Positions 37,168 to 45,929 of a stretch of DNA of 64,000 nucleotides are shown here, in pieces. The first letter of the stretch is position 1; every line of letters starts with the position of its first letter. A program made the translations under genes and the position numbers. This stretch comes from Spirosoma fluviale (GTDB taxonomy: Bacteria; Bacteroidota; Bacteroidia; Cytophagales; Spirosomataceae): assembly GCF_900230225.1 (NCBI RefSeq), contig NZ_OCNH01000008.1, positions 124,001-188,000 of the forward strand. Direction: 5' to 3'. The notes below the pieces were generated by a model, which saw nothing but the letters and a program-made list of their open reading frames with translations, ran no database searches and was not told where the DNA came from.

Positions 37168-37285
37168 ACTGCGCGACCTGCGTACCCGGCTGATCTGTAA
37201 GGGTTTCAGAACCAGTGTTGTGACGGTGCCGGGTTATGCAAGTTCACCACCTACTCCTCGCCCATAGCCAGCCACAGGTAGCAGT

Positions 37286-39388
37286 TTACCCCTTCATAAA
37301 CCGCACAAGGCCAACCTCCAGCAACATAAACGCAAGCGCTGCTATGAGGAAATATTTCCAGAGGCTCTTGCCGAGATTCTCCTGTTCGAGTACCTGAACA
37401 AAATCGCCGTCCTGTATGCTATCAAATATTTCGACATTCGGTTGGGTTGCAAAGATTTTACGCAATTCGTCAGCCGAATAAAAACTCATCGTCGACTCCT
37501 GATTGCCGTGATTGAAGGCCAGTAATCGTTCGGTTTTATCGTTCAGGCGAAGCTCATAATAACCCGCTTCCACCTCCTGACCGGCCGCCAGTTCGTTACT
37601 CTTCGGCATTTCGAGCTGAAGTTGATTGCCAACGATTCGCTGTACCGGTATAATTTCCAGCTTGTCATGTTTAAGCTTATAAATAGCTTTTTCGGATGGA
37701 TTGCTAACCGAAATGGTGACCAGATTATCGTCGAATGAATAAGCCGTCCGTTGCGCCCGGACACTCAGGGCCGCCATTTTATACATAATTGGGACGAACA
37801 GCGCGTGTTCAGCCAGATTCCCATAATTTGAGGCTAATGGACTGGCCAGTACATAAACACTTCCCTGGCGGGAGGTTGTTCCACCACTTAGCCTGGTTTG
37901 GGTAAGTAATGGACTTCCATCCCGCAGACTCAGCAACCGTTGGCCCGAACTCCATCGCCAAACGGGCGCAGCTGTGGGCATATTCAAGGGCTCGGACTGA
38001 TAACTCTGCTGAAAAACATCCTGGAAAAATGGATTACGCCGGTCGGGATCAGCTACCGGCAGAGCCGTTGGTGTAGTGCCCGATGTGCCGGTAACCTGAA
38101 CGGTACCCACTCCCAACGTCTGTAAAAAAGGGGTGTAGGAGTTACTATTGGGATTGGCAGGAGGTATAATTGCCAGGCTCCCACCCTGCCGAACAAAGCG
38201 CTCCAATTCCGTACGGAGTGTACCATTCACTTCCGAAACTCCCTCCAGCACAACCAAATCTGTTTCTTTTAACTGTCCAACGTCAAAATTCTGCACGCTG
38301 AAACTTTGCCGAACAAACAAACTATCATTGGAATAAACGGCATTGATGTAGTCCGATGTTCGATCTGCCGGACCTGATTTCTGCTCGTAAAGATGTAGTA
38401 TCCGAACGGCTGGCGATGCTTCAATGACGAAAAAATACTGATTGTCGAACGTAATCGGGTAATCTTCAAACACAATTCGCCCCCGGTGATACCCTTTTGA
38501 TGTCACGTTGAAGTTAAGCGCAACCGTCGCCGATCCGTCCGATGTCAGCGTTGCCGTTGCGGTCGACGTTTGCGTATCATCAAGGTACAGCCGTACCGGC
38601 AGGTTTTTGACATTTTCCCGGCCAGCGTTGTTCAATTTTACATTCAGGCTGTTATTCTGCATTTCCCGGATAAACGGTGTGCTGAGCCAGACTGAGTCGA
38701 CATACACGTTCTTGGTAGCCTGAGCATCGAGCGGCACGATAAACAGCCGATCGGTTGTATCAATTTTCAGTCTGGATAAATCACCGGCGGTGCTTTTCTG
38801 AAAGTCGGAAAACCAGAATAATTGGTTTCGGCCACCAGGATTAAGAGAACTGAGCAGGTTACGCTGCCGCCGGTAAACGGTTTCGAAGGTACGTGGCGTA
38901 TGAGCAAATCGGATAGACGTTACGCGATCCCGAACGGCCTCGGCGGTTCCGGCCTGCTGTTCAGCCACGGAGAAGTCGTTGGTCAATAACTGGAGTGATG
39001 TTGCATTCCTGAACAACGTCAGTAACTCATCCAGCTTACTAATGGCAATATCCAGGTATCGTTTCGTATTGCGTTCATTCTGCATACTGTATGAGTTATC
39101 GACATACAGGCTCGTCACTCCCTGGCGCGATAAACCCAACTTATTTTTACTGGGGATGAATGGCTGTGCAAATGCCAGTACCAGACAGGCCAGAAACAGA
39201 CAACGACAGGCCAGAATGAGCCAATGTTTCAACCGTCGAAACGACTTCGTTTCAGTCTGAACTGTGCGCAACAAGGCTACATTCGAGAAGAAAACCCGCC
39301 TTGTCCGTCGAAAGTTAAACAGGTGAATGGCAATCGGGACGGAGACCGACAACAAACCAAGCAGAAAAGAAGGATAGAGAAAATTCAT
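37286..39388 (-). CDS. BatA-type membrane protein with VWA-like region
   Basis: 700 residues. Opens with the BatA N-terminal signature MNFLYPSFLLGLLSVSVPIAIHLF and FRRTRRVFFSNVALL, two membrane helices (about 5-25, 60-80), then a von Willebrand A-like stretch with LYVDNSYSM at about 96-104, a metal-site motif. The rest is periplasmic with beta-rich sections, and the last helix (about 675-695) returns to the membrane. BatA-like proteins are linked to stress tolerance and membrane protein complexes in Bacteroidota. The genes usually next to them (MoxR ATPase, DUF58) are not here. Confidence 0.88.
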   Translation of the reverse strand: MNFLYPSFLLGLLSVSVPIAIHLFNFRRTRRVFFSNVALLRTVQTETKSFRRLKHWLILACRCLFLACLVLAFAQPFIPSKNKLGLSRQGVTSLYVDNSYSMQNERNTKRYLDIAISKLDELLTLFRNATSLQLLTNDFSVAEQQAGTAEAVRDRVTSIRFAHTPRTFETVYRRQRNLLSSLNPGGRNQLFWFSDFQKSTAGDLSRLKIDTTDRLFIVPLDAQATKNVYVDSVWLSTPFIREMQNNSLNVKLNNAGRENVKNLPVRLYLDDTQTSTATATLTSDGSATVALNFNVTSKGYHRGRIVFEDYPITFDNQYFFVIEASPAVRILHLYEQKSGPADRTSDYINAVYSNDSLFVRQSFSVQNFDVGQLKETDLVVLEGVSEVNGTLRTELERFVRQGGSLAIIPPANPNSNSYTPFLQTLGVGTVQVTGTSGTTPTALPVADPDRRNPFFQDVFQQSYQSEPLNMPTAAPVWRWSSGQRLLSLRDGSPLLTQTRLSGGTTSRQGSVYVLASPLASNYGNLAEHALFVPIMYKMAALSVRAQRTAYSFDDNLVTISVSNPSEKAIYKLKHDKLEIIPVQRIVGNQLQLEMPKSNELAAGQEVEAGYYELRLNDKTERLLAFNHGNQESTMSFYSADELRKIFATQPNVEIFDSIQDGDFVQVLEQENLGKSLWKYFLIAALAFMLLEVGLVRFMKG

Positions 39389-39464
39389 TCAGGGTATTTG
39401 CGGAGCAAACAGGGTTTTCTTAATAACGGCCTTACACGGCCCTTTCGTTTCTTCAGTCCCTAAG

Positions 39465-40169
39465 TTAGTCAGGGATTATGACTTCATAAAATGCCGTTTT
39501 CGTTTGTAAAACATCCGTATAAGTAATAGACCCACTATCGCCATATATTGTTGAGAAATCGGAGACGGGTGTATGTCCCACAACCTGCTGAAATCCCATC
39601 AGGAAATCAGTAGACGTTTCGCTGCGATCCGCCCAAATCGGCCCACCAAAGGCATTAACACCTCCCCGTTTCGGGCCAACGTCAAAAAGCAGGCTTCGAA
39701 AACGTTCTTCCTGTCTGTGAGCTTCATTCAATAATCCGGCCAGATTATAACCGAATGTGCATTCATTTAACTCATTACCGGTTTTTACGAGAAAATGTGC
39801 CAGCCATTTTTTGGTAACGCCAGCGTGTGAAAACAGATAATCTCCTTCCTGATGAGCGATTTGAAATAAACTGGCGTTCATACCAAACAATGAACTTAAC
39901 TCAGCCTTCGCTCCCTCCCGAAAGCCTGAACATCGATAATACGGGAAGTGCAGATACTGTGCATCGTGGTTACCTATGAGTAAAACAACCTTGTGGGGGT
40001 TCTGGTGTTTAAGCCAGATAATGTCGAGGAGGTTCTTAAAGATAGTCTCATTATCAAAAATATGACTGTCGGTATAGTCGCCAAGGAAAATAACTCGGTC
40101 ATACTGGTCGATGTTTGCTTCCTTCCAAACGGTTCGCCCGTGGAGATCACTAATTGTAAGAAGTTTCAT
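39465..40169 (-). CDS. Calcineurin-like metallophosphoesterase
   Basis: 234 residues from ATG 40169. The metal-binding blocks are in order: ISDLHG (DxH), FLGDYTDS (GDxxD), LIGNHDAQY (GNHD), and SHAG (GHxx-type block). An upstream in-frame ATG at 40238 would put the start inside the terminator at 40198-40235, so it is rejected. These enzymes hydrolyse phospho-monoesters or diesters, sometimes nucleotides; the substrate is unknown. Downstream of infB on the same strand, but separated from it by two hairpins. Confidence 0.9.
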   Translation of the reverse strand: MKLLTISDLHGRTVWKEANIDQYDRVIFLGDYTDSHIFDNETIFKNLLDIIWLKHQNPHKVVLLIGNHDAQYLHFPYYRCSGFREGAKAELSSLFGMNASLFQIAHQEGDYLFSHAGVTKKWLAHFLVKTGNELNECTFGYNLAGLLNEAHRQEERFRSLLFDVGPKRGGVNAFGGPIWADRSETSTDFLMGFQQVVGHTPVSDFSTIYGDSGSITYTDVLQTKTAFYEVIIPD

Positions 40170-40197
40170 CTCAATAACATTCAGATTGATAAGGTAC

Positions 40198-40235
40198 AAA
40201 AAAGCCCCAACAGGAAAACCTGTAGGGGCTTTTTT
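40198..40235. terminator. Bidirectional intrinsic terminator after infB
   Basis: Six A, then AGCCCCAACAGG, a GAAAA-type loop, CCTGTAGGGGCT, then six T: a 12-bp stem with one mismatch and T-runs on both strands. On the minus strand it ends the rimP-nusA-infB operon before the metallophosphoesterase. Confidence 0.85.
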
Positions 40236-40237
40236 CA

Positions 40238-40260
40238 TAACCGCTCCGGCGGAGCGGTTA
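40238..40260. terminator. Perfect 10-bp hairpin adjoining the infB stop
   Basis: TAACCGCTCC, a 3-nt loop, GGAGCGGTTA, ending 3 bp from the infB stop codon. It has no T-run of its own, but precedes the T-run hairpin at 40198-40235 and may stabilise the 3' end of the operon mRNA. Confidence 0.6.
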
Positions 40261-40263
40261 TGA

Positions 40264-43200
40264 TTAAAGTGTACGCTTCACTTCTTTCAATTCGAAGCTT
40301 TCGATAACGTCACCAACTTCGATGTCGTTGAAGTTTCTGATACTCAGACCACATTCGTAGCCAAACTTCACTTCACTAACATCTTCCTTGAAACGTTTCA
40401 GTGCGCTTATTTCACCCGTATGCACGACAATGAAATCGCGGATGATTCGAATCTTATTGTTCCGCTTAATATTTCCTTCGGTTACGTAACAACCTGCTAC
40501 TGTACCCACTTTGCTTATTTTGAAGACGTCACGTACCTCAATGTTACCAACGATAACTTCTTCCACAGTTGGAGCAAGCAGCCCTTCCATAGCGTCTTTT
40601 ACCTCATTGATCGCATCGTAGATAATCGAATAGAGACGGATCTCAATCTGTTCCTGCTCCGCTAACTTCCGGGCACTTGCCGATGGCCTCACCTGGAAAC
40701 CAACGATAACCGCATCCGAAGCCGACGCCAGCAGAACGTCCGATTCGGAGATCTGACCAACGGCCTTGTGAATGATATTCACCTGAACTTCTTCTGTAGA
40801 GAGATTCAGCAGCGAATCCGACAAGGCTTCCACAGAACCGTCCACGTCGCCTTTCACAATCACGTTCAACTCTTTAAAGGTACCGATAGCCTTCCGGCGA
40901 CCAATCTCTTCGAGGGTAATGTGTTTGCGGGTACGCAATGTCTGTTCACGCAGCAGTTGTTCCCGTTTGTTCGCAATTTCGCGGGCCTCACGGTCCGTTT
41001 CCATTACGTTGAACTTATCACCGGCTTGCGGAGCACCCGGCAGACCTAAAATCTGTACAGGTGTTGATGGACCAGCTTCTTTAATCCGCTCACCCCGGTC
41101 ATTTGTCATGGCACGGATGCGACCGTAGTGGGCCCCTACCAGCATAATGTCACCCTGACGCAGTGTACCATTCTCAACGAGTACAGTCGACACGTAGCCG
41201 CGCCCTTTATCAAGGGAAGCTTCAATAACTGTACCCAATGCACGGCGTGATGGGTTGGCTTTCAGTTCGAGCAGTTCTGCCTCAAGCAGTACCTTTTCGA
41301 GCAGATCATCAACGCCCATACCCGATTTAGACGAAATCTCCTGTGCCTGGTATTTACCACCCCATTCTTCAACGAGCATGTTCATAGAGGCCAGTTCAGT
41401 CCGAATCTTTTCAGAATCAGCACCCGGCTTATCCACTTTCGAGAAAGCAAAGACAATGGGCACCCCAGCCACCTGAGCGTGGTTGATAGCCTCACGCGTT
41501 TGGGGCATGATGCTGTCGTCAGCGGCAATTACGATAATAACGACGTCCGTTACCTTAGCTCCCCGTGCACGCATGGCCGTAAAGGCTTCGTGACCCGGTG
41601 TATCCAGGAATGTGATCATCCGGTTATCACTGTGTTTTACGCTGTAAGCACCAATGTGCTGCGTAATACCACCAGCTTCACCAGCCGCAACTTTAGCCCG
41701 ACGAATGTAGTCAAGTAATGATGTTTTACCGTGGTCAACGTGACCCATGATGGTCACAATTGGCGCCCGTGGTTGCAGGTCGTTCGGTTCATCAGCTTCA
41801 ACGTCGATACTGGCTTCGGTTTCGTCCTCAGCTGATATAAATTGCACATCGTAGCCAAACTCATCGGCAATAACTGTGATCGCTTCAGCATCCAGACGTT
41901 GGTTGATCGACACGAACATACCTAGGTTCAAACAAACCGAGATAACTTCATTAATCGATACATCCATCAGCGAGGCCAGATCGTTTGCTGATACGAACTC
42001 GGTAACTTTCAGTGTTTTTGCTTCCAGTTCCTCCTGTTCGTTCAATAAACGACGATCGTCTTCGCGTTGGCTTCGTCGATCACGTCGACGGTCGGCACCC
42101 CGGTTTGGCGTGTTACCGCGCATCCGGGCGTTCGTTTGCTGGATAGCCTTCTGAACATCGGCCTGAGTTGGCGCTTCACGACGACCACCACCGCCACGGT
42201 TGGCATTGTTGCCGGTTCCGCCACGGTTAGCATTGCCGGTTCCACCCCGATTGGCGTTGTTATTGCCACCACCCGATCGGTTGTTGGCATTCGTATTTGT
42301 GTTCGTATTAGACTGTCCAGTCCGGTTGGCATTGTTAGTCCCCCCCTGGTTCTGACCAGTGCCACCCGTACGGTTAGCAGGTGCTGCCGTTCGGTCATTC
42401 TGACCTTGTCCCTGCGGACGGTTGCCATCGCGTGGCGTAGCTTCCCGCTGGCCACTTACCTGGGTGCGGTCGCCTTGTGGACGATCACCCTGGGTACGGT
42501 TTGCCGGTCCGCGGTCGCCCTCACGTGGAGGCCGGTTTCCGCCCTGACCCTGTGGTTGCCCACCGCCCTGGTTCGGCTGATTGGGATTGCTCCCTCCCTC
42601 ACGACCACCGCGAATACGCTTACGTTTTCCTTTCTTATCAGCATTGTTGCCGCCACCACCCTGACGCGGGTTGTTAACCGGCAACTCAATTTTACCAAGA
42701 ATTTTCAACCCGCCTAATTGATGGCTACCAGCCGCCCGGATTGTTTCCGTTGCAGCATCTGGCTCATCAGCAGAAACAGCCGGTGCCGGTTTGGCTGTCT
42801 GGCTTTCCTGTTTCGATGGATTAGCCTGATTAGCTGGACGGTTTTCCTTTTGTTTCTCCTGAACTGTGGGCTTAGATGCTTCCACAGGAGCTGAAACTGG
42901 AGCAGACGCAGGTTGTTGTTGTTTTGGGACGGCAACTGGTACCACTGGAGCCCCTTGAACAGGTGCAGGCTTCGATTCAGCTACAACTGGTTTAGGTGCT
43001 TCCTTTGGAGCAACATCTTCCTTAACAACAGCTACCGGCGGTGCAGCAACTACAGGAGCAGGTGCTGGGGTTGGTTTTACCTCAACAGGCGGTGTTTGTA
43101 CCGCTTTGGGGATCTCAACAACAGGTTGTGCTACTGGTGGCGCAGGTTGTGGAACAACGGGTTTGGGTGCTTCCACAGGAGTAGGCACCGATACACGTTC

Positions 43201-43722
43201 TTCAGGCTGCTTCGATTCGACCGGCGGAGCCACAACGGGCTTCGCCACCTGTGGCTCCGGTGCCTTTGCCTGTGGAATAGGCTGGGGCTGCGGAGGTGAC
43301 GGTTTGGCGTTCAAATCAATTTTGCCCAGTACTTTCAGGCCTGGCAAACCGGTCTGAGCGGTTTGTGGTGCTGGTTTGGGCTCCACCGAAGCCGGTTTGG
43401 GCAAATCAGCCGGAGCTGATTCTGGTTTGTTTTCAACAATCGGACGTCTCGCGTCATCACGACGGTATAGAACGACATCCTCCTCCTGACGACGCGGTGG
43501 CTCGGCGGCTACAACCGGCGGTTCAGCCCGGCGAGTTCCGTTCAGGAGTTCCGTAGATTTATACTCCTTCGCTAACACCTCCAACTGTTCTGTGTTGATT
43601 TTGGTGTTAGGATTAATCTCAACCTTAAACCCTTTGGCAGACAGACTACTCGCAACAGAGGAAAGCCCTTTGTTGAGAATTTTTGCCACTTGGCTCAGGC
43701 GCATTGACTTTTCTTCTGCCAT
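40264..43722 (-). CDS. infB: Translation initiation factor IF-2
   Basis: 1152 residues from ATG 43722 (MAEEKSMRLSQVAKIL, the IF-2 N-terminal domain). It brings fMet-tRNA to the 30S subunit with GTP. Order: IF2_N (about 5-55); a Pro/Ala/Val/Lys-rich linker (about 75-330); an RGG/Asn/Gly-rich linker (about 360-570); a second IF2_N-like domain; GTPase with G1 GHVDHGKTS, G3 DTPGHE; domains II-IV to the C-terminus. G4 is SKVD rather than NKVD. The linkers make it much longer than the ~890 residues of E. coli IF-2. Third gene of rimP-nusA-infB, 183 bp after nusA. Confidence 0.98.
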   Translation of the reverse strand: MAEEKSMRLSQVAKILNKGLSSVASSLSAKGFKVEINPNTKINTEQLEVLAKEYKSTELLNGTRRAEPPVVAAEPPRRQEEDVVLYRRDDARRPIVENKPESAPADLPKPASVEPKPAPQTAQTGLPGLKVLGKIDLNAKPSPPQPQPIPQAKAPEPQVAKPVVAPPVESKQPEERVSVPTPVEAPKPVVPQPAPPVAQPVVEIPKAVQTPPVEVKPTPAPAPVVAAPPVAVVKEDVAPKEAPKPVVAESKPAPVQGAPVVPVAVPKQQQPASAPVSAPVEASKPTVQEKQKENRPANQANPSKQESQTAKPAPAVSADEPDAATETIRAAGSHQLGGLKILGKIELPVNNPRQGGGGNNADKKGKRKRIRGGREGGSNPNQPNQGGGQPQGQGGNRPPREGDRGPANRTQGDRPQGDRTQVSGQREATPRDGNRPQGQGQNDRTAAPANRTGGTGQNQGGTNNANRTGQSNTNTNTNANNRSGGGNNNANRGGTGNANRGGTGNNANRGGGGRREAPTQADVQKAIQQTNARMRGNTPNRGADRRRDRRSQREDDRRLLNEQEELEAKTLKVTEFVSANDLASLMDVSINEVISVCLNLGMFVSINQRLDAEAITVIADEFGYDVQFISAEDETEASIDVEADEPNDLQPRAPIVTIMGHVDHGKTSLLDYIRRAKVAAGEAGGITQHIGAYSVKHSDNRMITFLDTPGHEAFTAMRARGAKVTDVVIIVIAADDSIMPQTREAINHAQVAGVPIVFAFSKVDKPGADSEKIRTELASMNMLVEEWGGKYQAQEISSKSGMGVDDLLEKVLLEAELLELKANPSRRALGTVIEASLDKGRGYVSTVLVENGTLRQGDIMLVGAHYGRIRAMTNDRGERIKEAGPSTPVQILGLPGAPQAGDKFNVMETDREAREIANKREQLLREQTLRTRKHITLEEIGRRKAIGTFKELNVIVKGDVDGSVEALSDSLLNLSTEEVQVNIIHKAVGQISESDVLLASASDAVIVGFQVRPSASARKLAEQEQIEIRLYSIIYDAINEVKDAMEGLLAPTVEEVIVGNIEVRDVFKISKVGTVAGCYVTEGNIKRNNKIRIIRDFIVVHTGEISALKRFKEDVSEVKFGYECGLSIRNFNDIEVGDVIESFELKEVKRTL

Positions 43723-43905
43723 ACTTCGGTTTATATTCGGCAAATTTAACAGGTGTTGGTAAGGTATGAACACCAGTTCCAACAATAAAAATCCCTCATT
43801 CTGATAATGAAGGGTGAAAAGTTAAGAATGACCGGTAAATGCCCCTAAAAGTGCTCTTCCTTCTTAATGTTCCACCACACGGGTAACCCCGTCTTCATTA
43901 ATTAC

Positions 43906-45150
43906 TTATTCGAACTCTTGTTTGAGGATATTCAAAATTTCTTCGACGGTGTCTTCTTCAAGATCAGTCCGGCGAACTAATTCTTCTTTATTTAGGGCCA
44001 GCACGCTTTTAGCCGTATCCAGACCTACTTTCCGAAGTTCCTGAATCATCCACTCGTCGATCTCATCCGAGAACTCCATCAAGTCAACGTCTTCATCGTC
44101 TTCCTGGCCTTCATTATCCCGGAATACGTCGATTTCCATGTCTACCAACCGTCCGGCCAGTTTAATGTTCTGACCACCTTTACCAATGGCCAGCGAAACC
44201 TGATCGGGTTTCAGAAAAACAGATACACGTTTGGTTTCCCGATCGATCTGCATTGAACTGATTTTGGCCGGACTAAGTGCCCGACTGATGAGCAATTCAA
44301 GGTTCTCTGTGTAATTGATAACGTCAATGTTCTCGTTACCAAGTTCACGTACGATACCGTGTATCCGTGATCCCTTCATACCTACACAGGCACCAACAGG
44401 ATCAATCCGGTCGTCGTACGATTCAACGGCAACTTTTGCCCGCTCGCCCGGTTCACGCACAATTTTACGAATGGATATCAGGCCATCGTATATTTCGGGC
44501 ACTTCGATTTCGAACAGGCGCTCCAAAAATACGGGGGATGTACGAGACAGCACAATTTTAGGAGTGCCGTTGAGCATATCGACCCGGCTGATAACCGCTT
44601 TTACGGGCTCCCCCTTCCGATATCGATCTTTGGAGATTTGCTCGGTGCGGGGTAAGCTCAGTTCGTTGCTTTCACCATCGACCAGGATAATTTCGTGCTT
44701 CAGCAGTTGATACACTTCTGCCGTCACCAAATCCCCAACCTGGTCTTTATATTTCTGATAAAGGAGTTCTTTCTCCATGTCCTTTATCTTCTGAATGAGT
44801 GTTTGGCGGGCTGTTTGCACTACCCGACGGCCAAAATCATCCAGCTTTACTTCTTCGGCAACCTGCTCACCTACCTCAAAGTCGTCCTGAATTTTACGGG
44901 CTTCGGCCAGGGGGATTTTATCATAATCCCAGATATCTTCCGAATTATCGTCAACAATTTCGCGCGTCCGCCACATTTCGAGATCACCACTTTCAGCGTT
45001 GATGATCACGTCGAAATTTTCGTCGGTGCCATACTTCTTGCGAATCATGGTCCGAAAAACATCTTCCAGAATAGCGATCATGGTAGGCCGATCAATGTTC
45101 TTCGACCGGGCAAAATCAGCAAACGATTCAATTAATAGTCCACTGGTCAT
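43906..45150 (-). CDS. nusA: Transcription termination/antitermination factor NusA
   Basis: 414 residues from ATG 45150. N-terminal RNAP-binding domain (about 1-130), S1 domain, and two KH domains with PVGACVGMKGSRIHGIVREL and LAIGKGGQNIKLAGRL motifs; an acidic stretch and a helical C-terminal end follow (DEWMIQELRKVGLDTAKSVL). NusA modulates pausing, termination and antitermination. Second gene of the operon, 77 bp after rimP, before infB. The order is conserved across bacteria. Confidence 0.98.
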   Translation of the reverse strand: MTSGLLIESFADFARSKNIDRPTMIAILEDVFRTMIRKKYGTDENFDVIINAESGDLEMWRTREIVDDNSEDIWDYDKIPLAEARKIQDDFEVGEQVAEEVKLDDFGRRVVQTARQTLIQKIKDMEKELLYQKYKDQVGDLVTAEVYQLLKHEIILVDGESNELSLPRTEQISKDRYRKGEPVKAVISRVDMLNGTPKIVLSRTSPVFLERLFEIEVPEIYDGLISIRKIVREPGERAKVAVESYDDRIDPVGACVGMKGSRIHGIVRELGNENIDVINYTENLELLISRALSPAKISSMQIDRETKRVSVFLKPDQVSLAIGKGGQNIKLAGRLVDMEIDVFRDNEGQEDDEDVDLMEFSDEIDEWMIQELRKVGLDTAKSVLALNKEELVRRTDLEEDTVEEILNILKQEFE

Positions 45151-45227
45151 TTTCGTGTTTTGTCAATAGTCGACAGTCGATGTTAGTAATCGTTCGTGAA
45201 TGTACGTCCAACTATCGGCTAGCAACC

Positions 45228-45740
45228 TTATTTAAATGATACTTCCACTTGCGCTTTTTTTATCTGCCCGAACGAAATCGGCGTTGGGCCAACGGGTGGA
45301 ACGTCGGTAGATAAATCAGCTTCCTTTTTCTTTTTACTCTTCGATTTTTTTTCGGCTTCCACATCCAGAACAACATGATCTTCGGCTACCGATTCCAATA
45401 CCCCTTTACGGATAGCTCCATCGGTAAGGGTCACGATCAACTGACGGCCCACATTGCGAACAAACTGACGTGGAAAAGTCAGCGGATAATCGACGCCGGG
45501 GGATGAAATCTCCAGCGTAAAAGGCGAATCTCCGAAAAAATTCATCTCGTCCATCTGTCCTCCTAGCCTGCGGCTAATATCAGCGCAGTCATCAATTGTG
45601 ATGCCCGCATCGCTATCTAAAAGAATCGTGACCTTCAGTCGGCCACCTTGCCTTCCAGCTACTTGAATATCAACGATATAGAACTGATCGTTTTTCAGGT
45701 AAGGCTGTAGTAGTTCGGTAATTTTCGCTTTGTCGTCCAT
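45228..45740 (-). CDS. rimP: Ribosome maturation factor RimP
   Basis: 170 residues. N-terminal domain with ITIDDCADISRRL and the GDSPFTLEISSPGVDYPL signature; the C-terminal SH3-like domain includes RNVGRQLIVTLTDG, followed by a Lys/Ser-rich insert (EKKSKSKKKKEADL). RimP is required for 30S maturation. First gene of the operon; its leader carries a promoter and a terminator-like hairpin just upstream of the start codon. Confidence 0.97.
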   Translation of the reverse strand: MDDKAKITELLQPYLKNDQFYIVDIQVAGRQGGRLKVTILLDSDAGITIDDCADISRRLGGQMDEMNFFGDSPFTLEISSPGVDYPLTFPRQFVRNVGRQLIVTLTDGAIRKGVLESVAEDHVVLDVEAEKKSKSKKKKEADLSTDVPPVGPTPISFGQIKKAQVEVSFK

Positions 45741-45754
45741 AAGGTATGGCTAAC

Positions 45755-45781
45755 AAAAAAGGGAGTGCGACTCCCTTTTTT
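45755..45781 (-). promoter_or_regulatory. Terminator-like hairpin in the rimP leader
   Basis: Minus strand: six A, GGGAGT, CGC, ACTCCC, six T, about 14 nt before the rimP ATG. A canonical intrinsic terminator inside the 5' leader and downstream of the predicted start point (~45801). This suggests attenuation of the rimP-nusA-infB operon; NusA, its second product, is a known termination modulator. The hairpin is symmetric, so it would also work on the plus strand. Confidence 0.65.
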
Positions 45782-45808
45782 GATCAATGCCATATAGTTT
45801 TTGTGCCA

Positions 45809-45839
45809 CAAAGGTAATGAATTTCTGCGTCCATCGCAA
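45809..45839 (-). promoter_or_regulatory. Bacteroidota-type promoter of rimP-nusA-infB
   Basis: Minus strand: TTG (45839-45837), 20 nt, TACCTTTG (45816-45809). This is identical in hexamer and spacing to the padR promoter. Predicted start about 45801, giving a leader of about 60 nt. Confidence 0.8.
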
Positions 45840-45929
45840 GCCCCTGTGCTGGCCCAGTTGCAGGCATTCCGGTCATTATACCTTATTTTTGACTTCAAAA
45901 TAGAATTTTCCTCGCTCAACGACGCTACT

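Noticed and set aside
40170..40238. Longer start for the metallophosphoesterase
   Set aside because: The extension lies in the T-run terminator hairpin and has no homology.
42067..42717. 216-residue plus-strand frame inside infB
   Set aside because: Antisense to the low-complexity RGG/Asn linker, which lacks stops on both strands.
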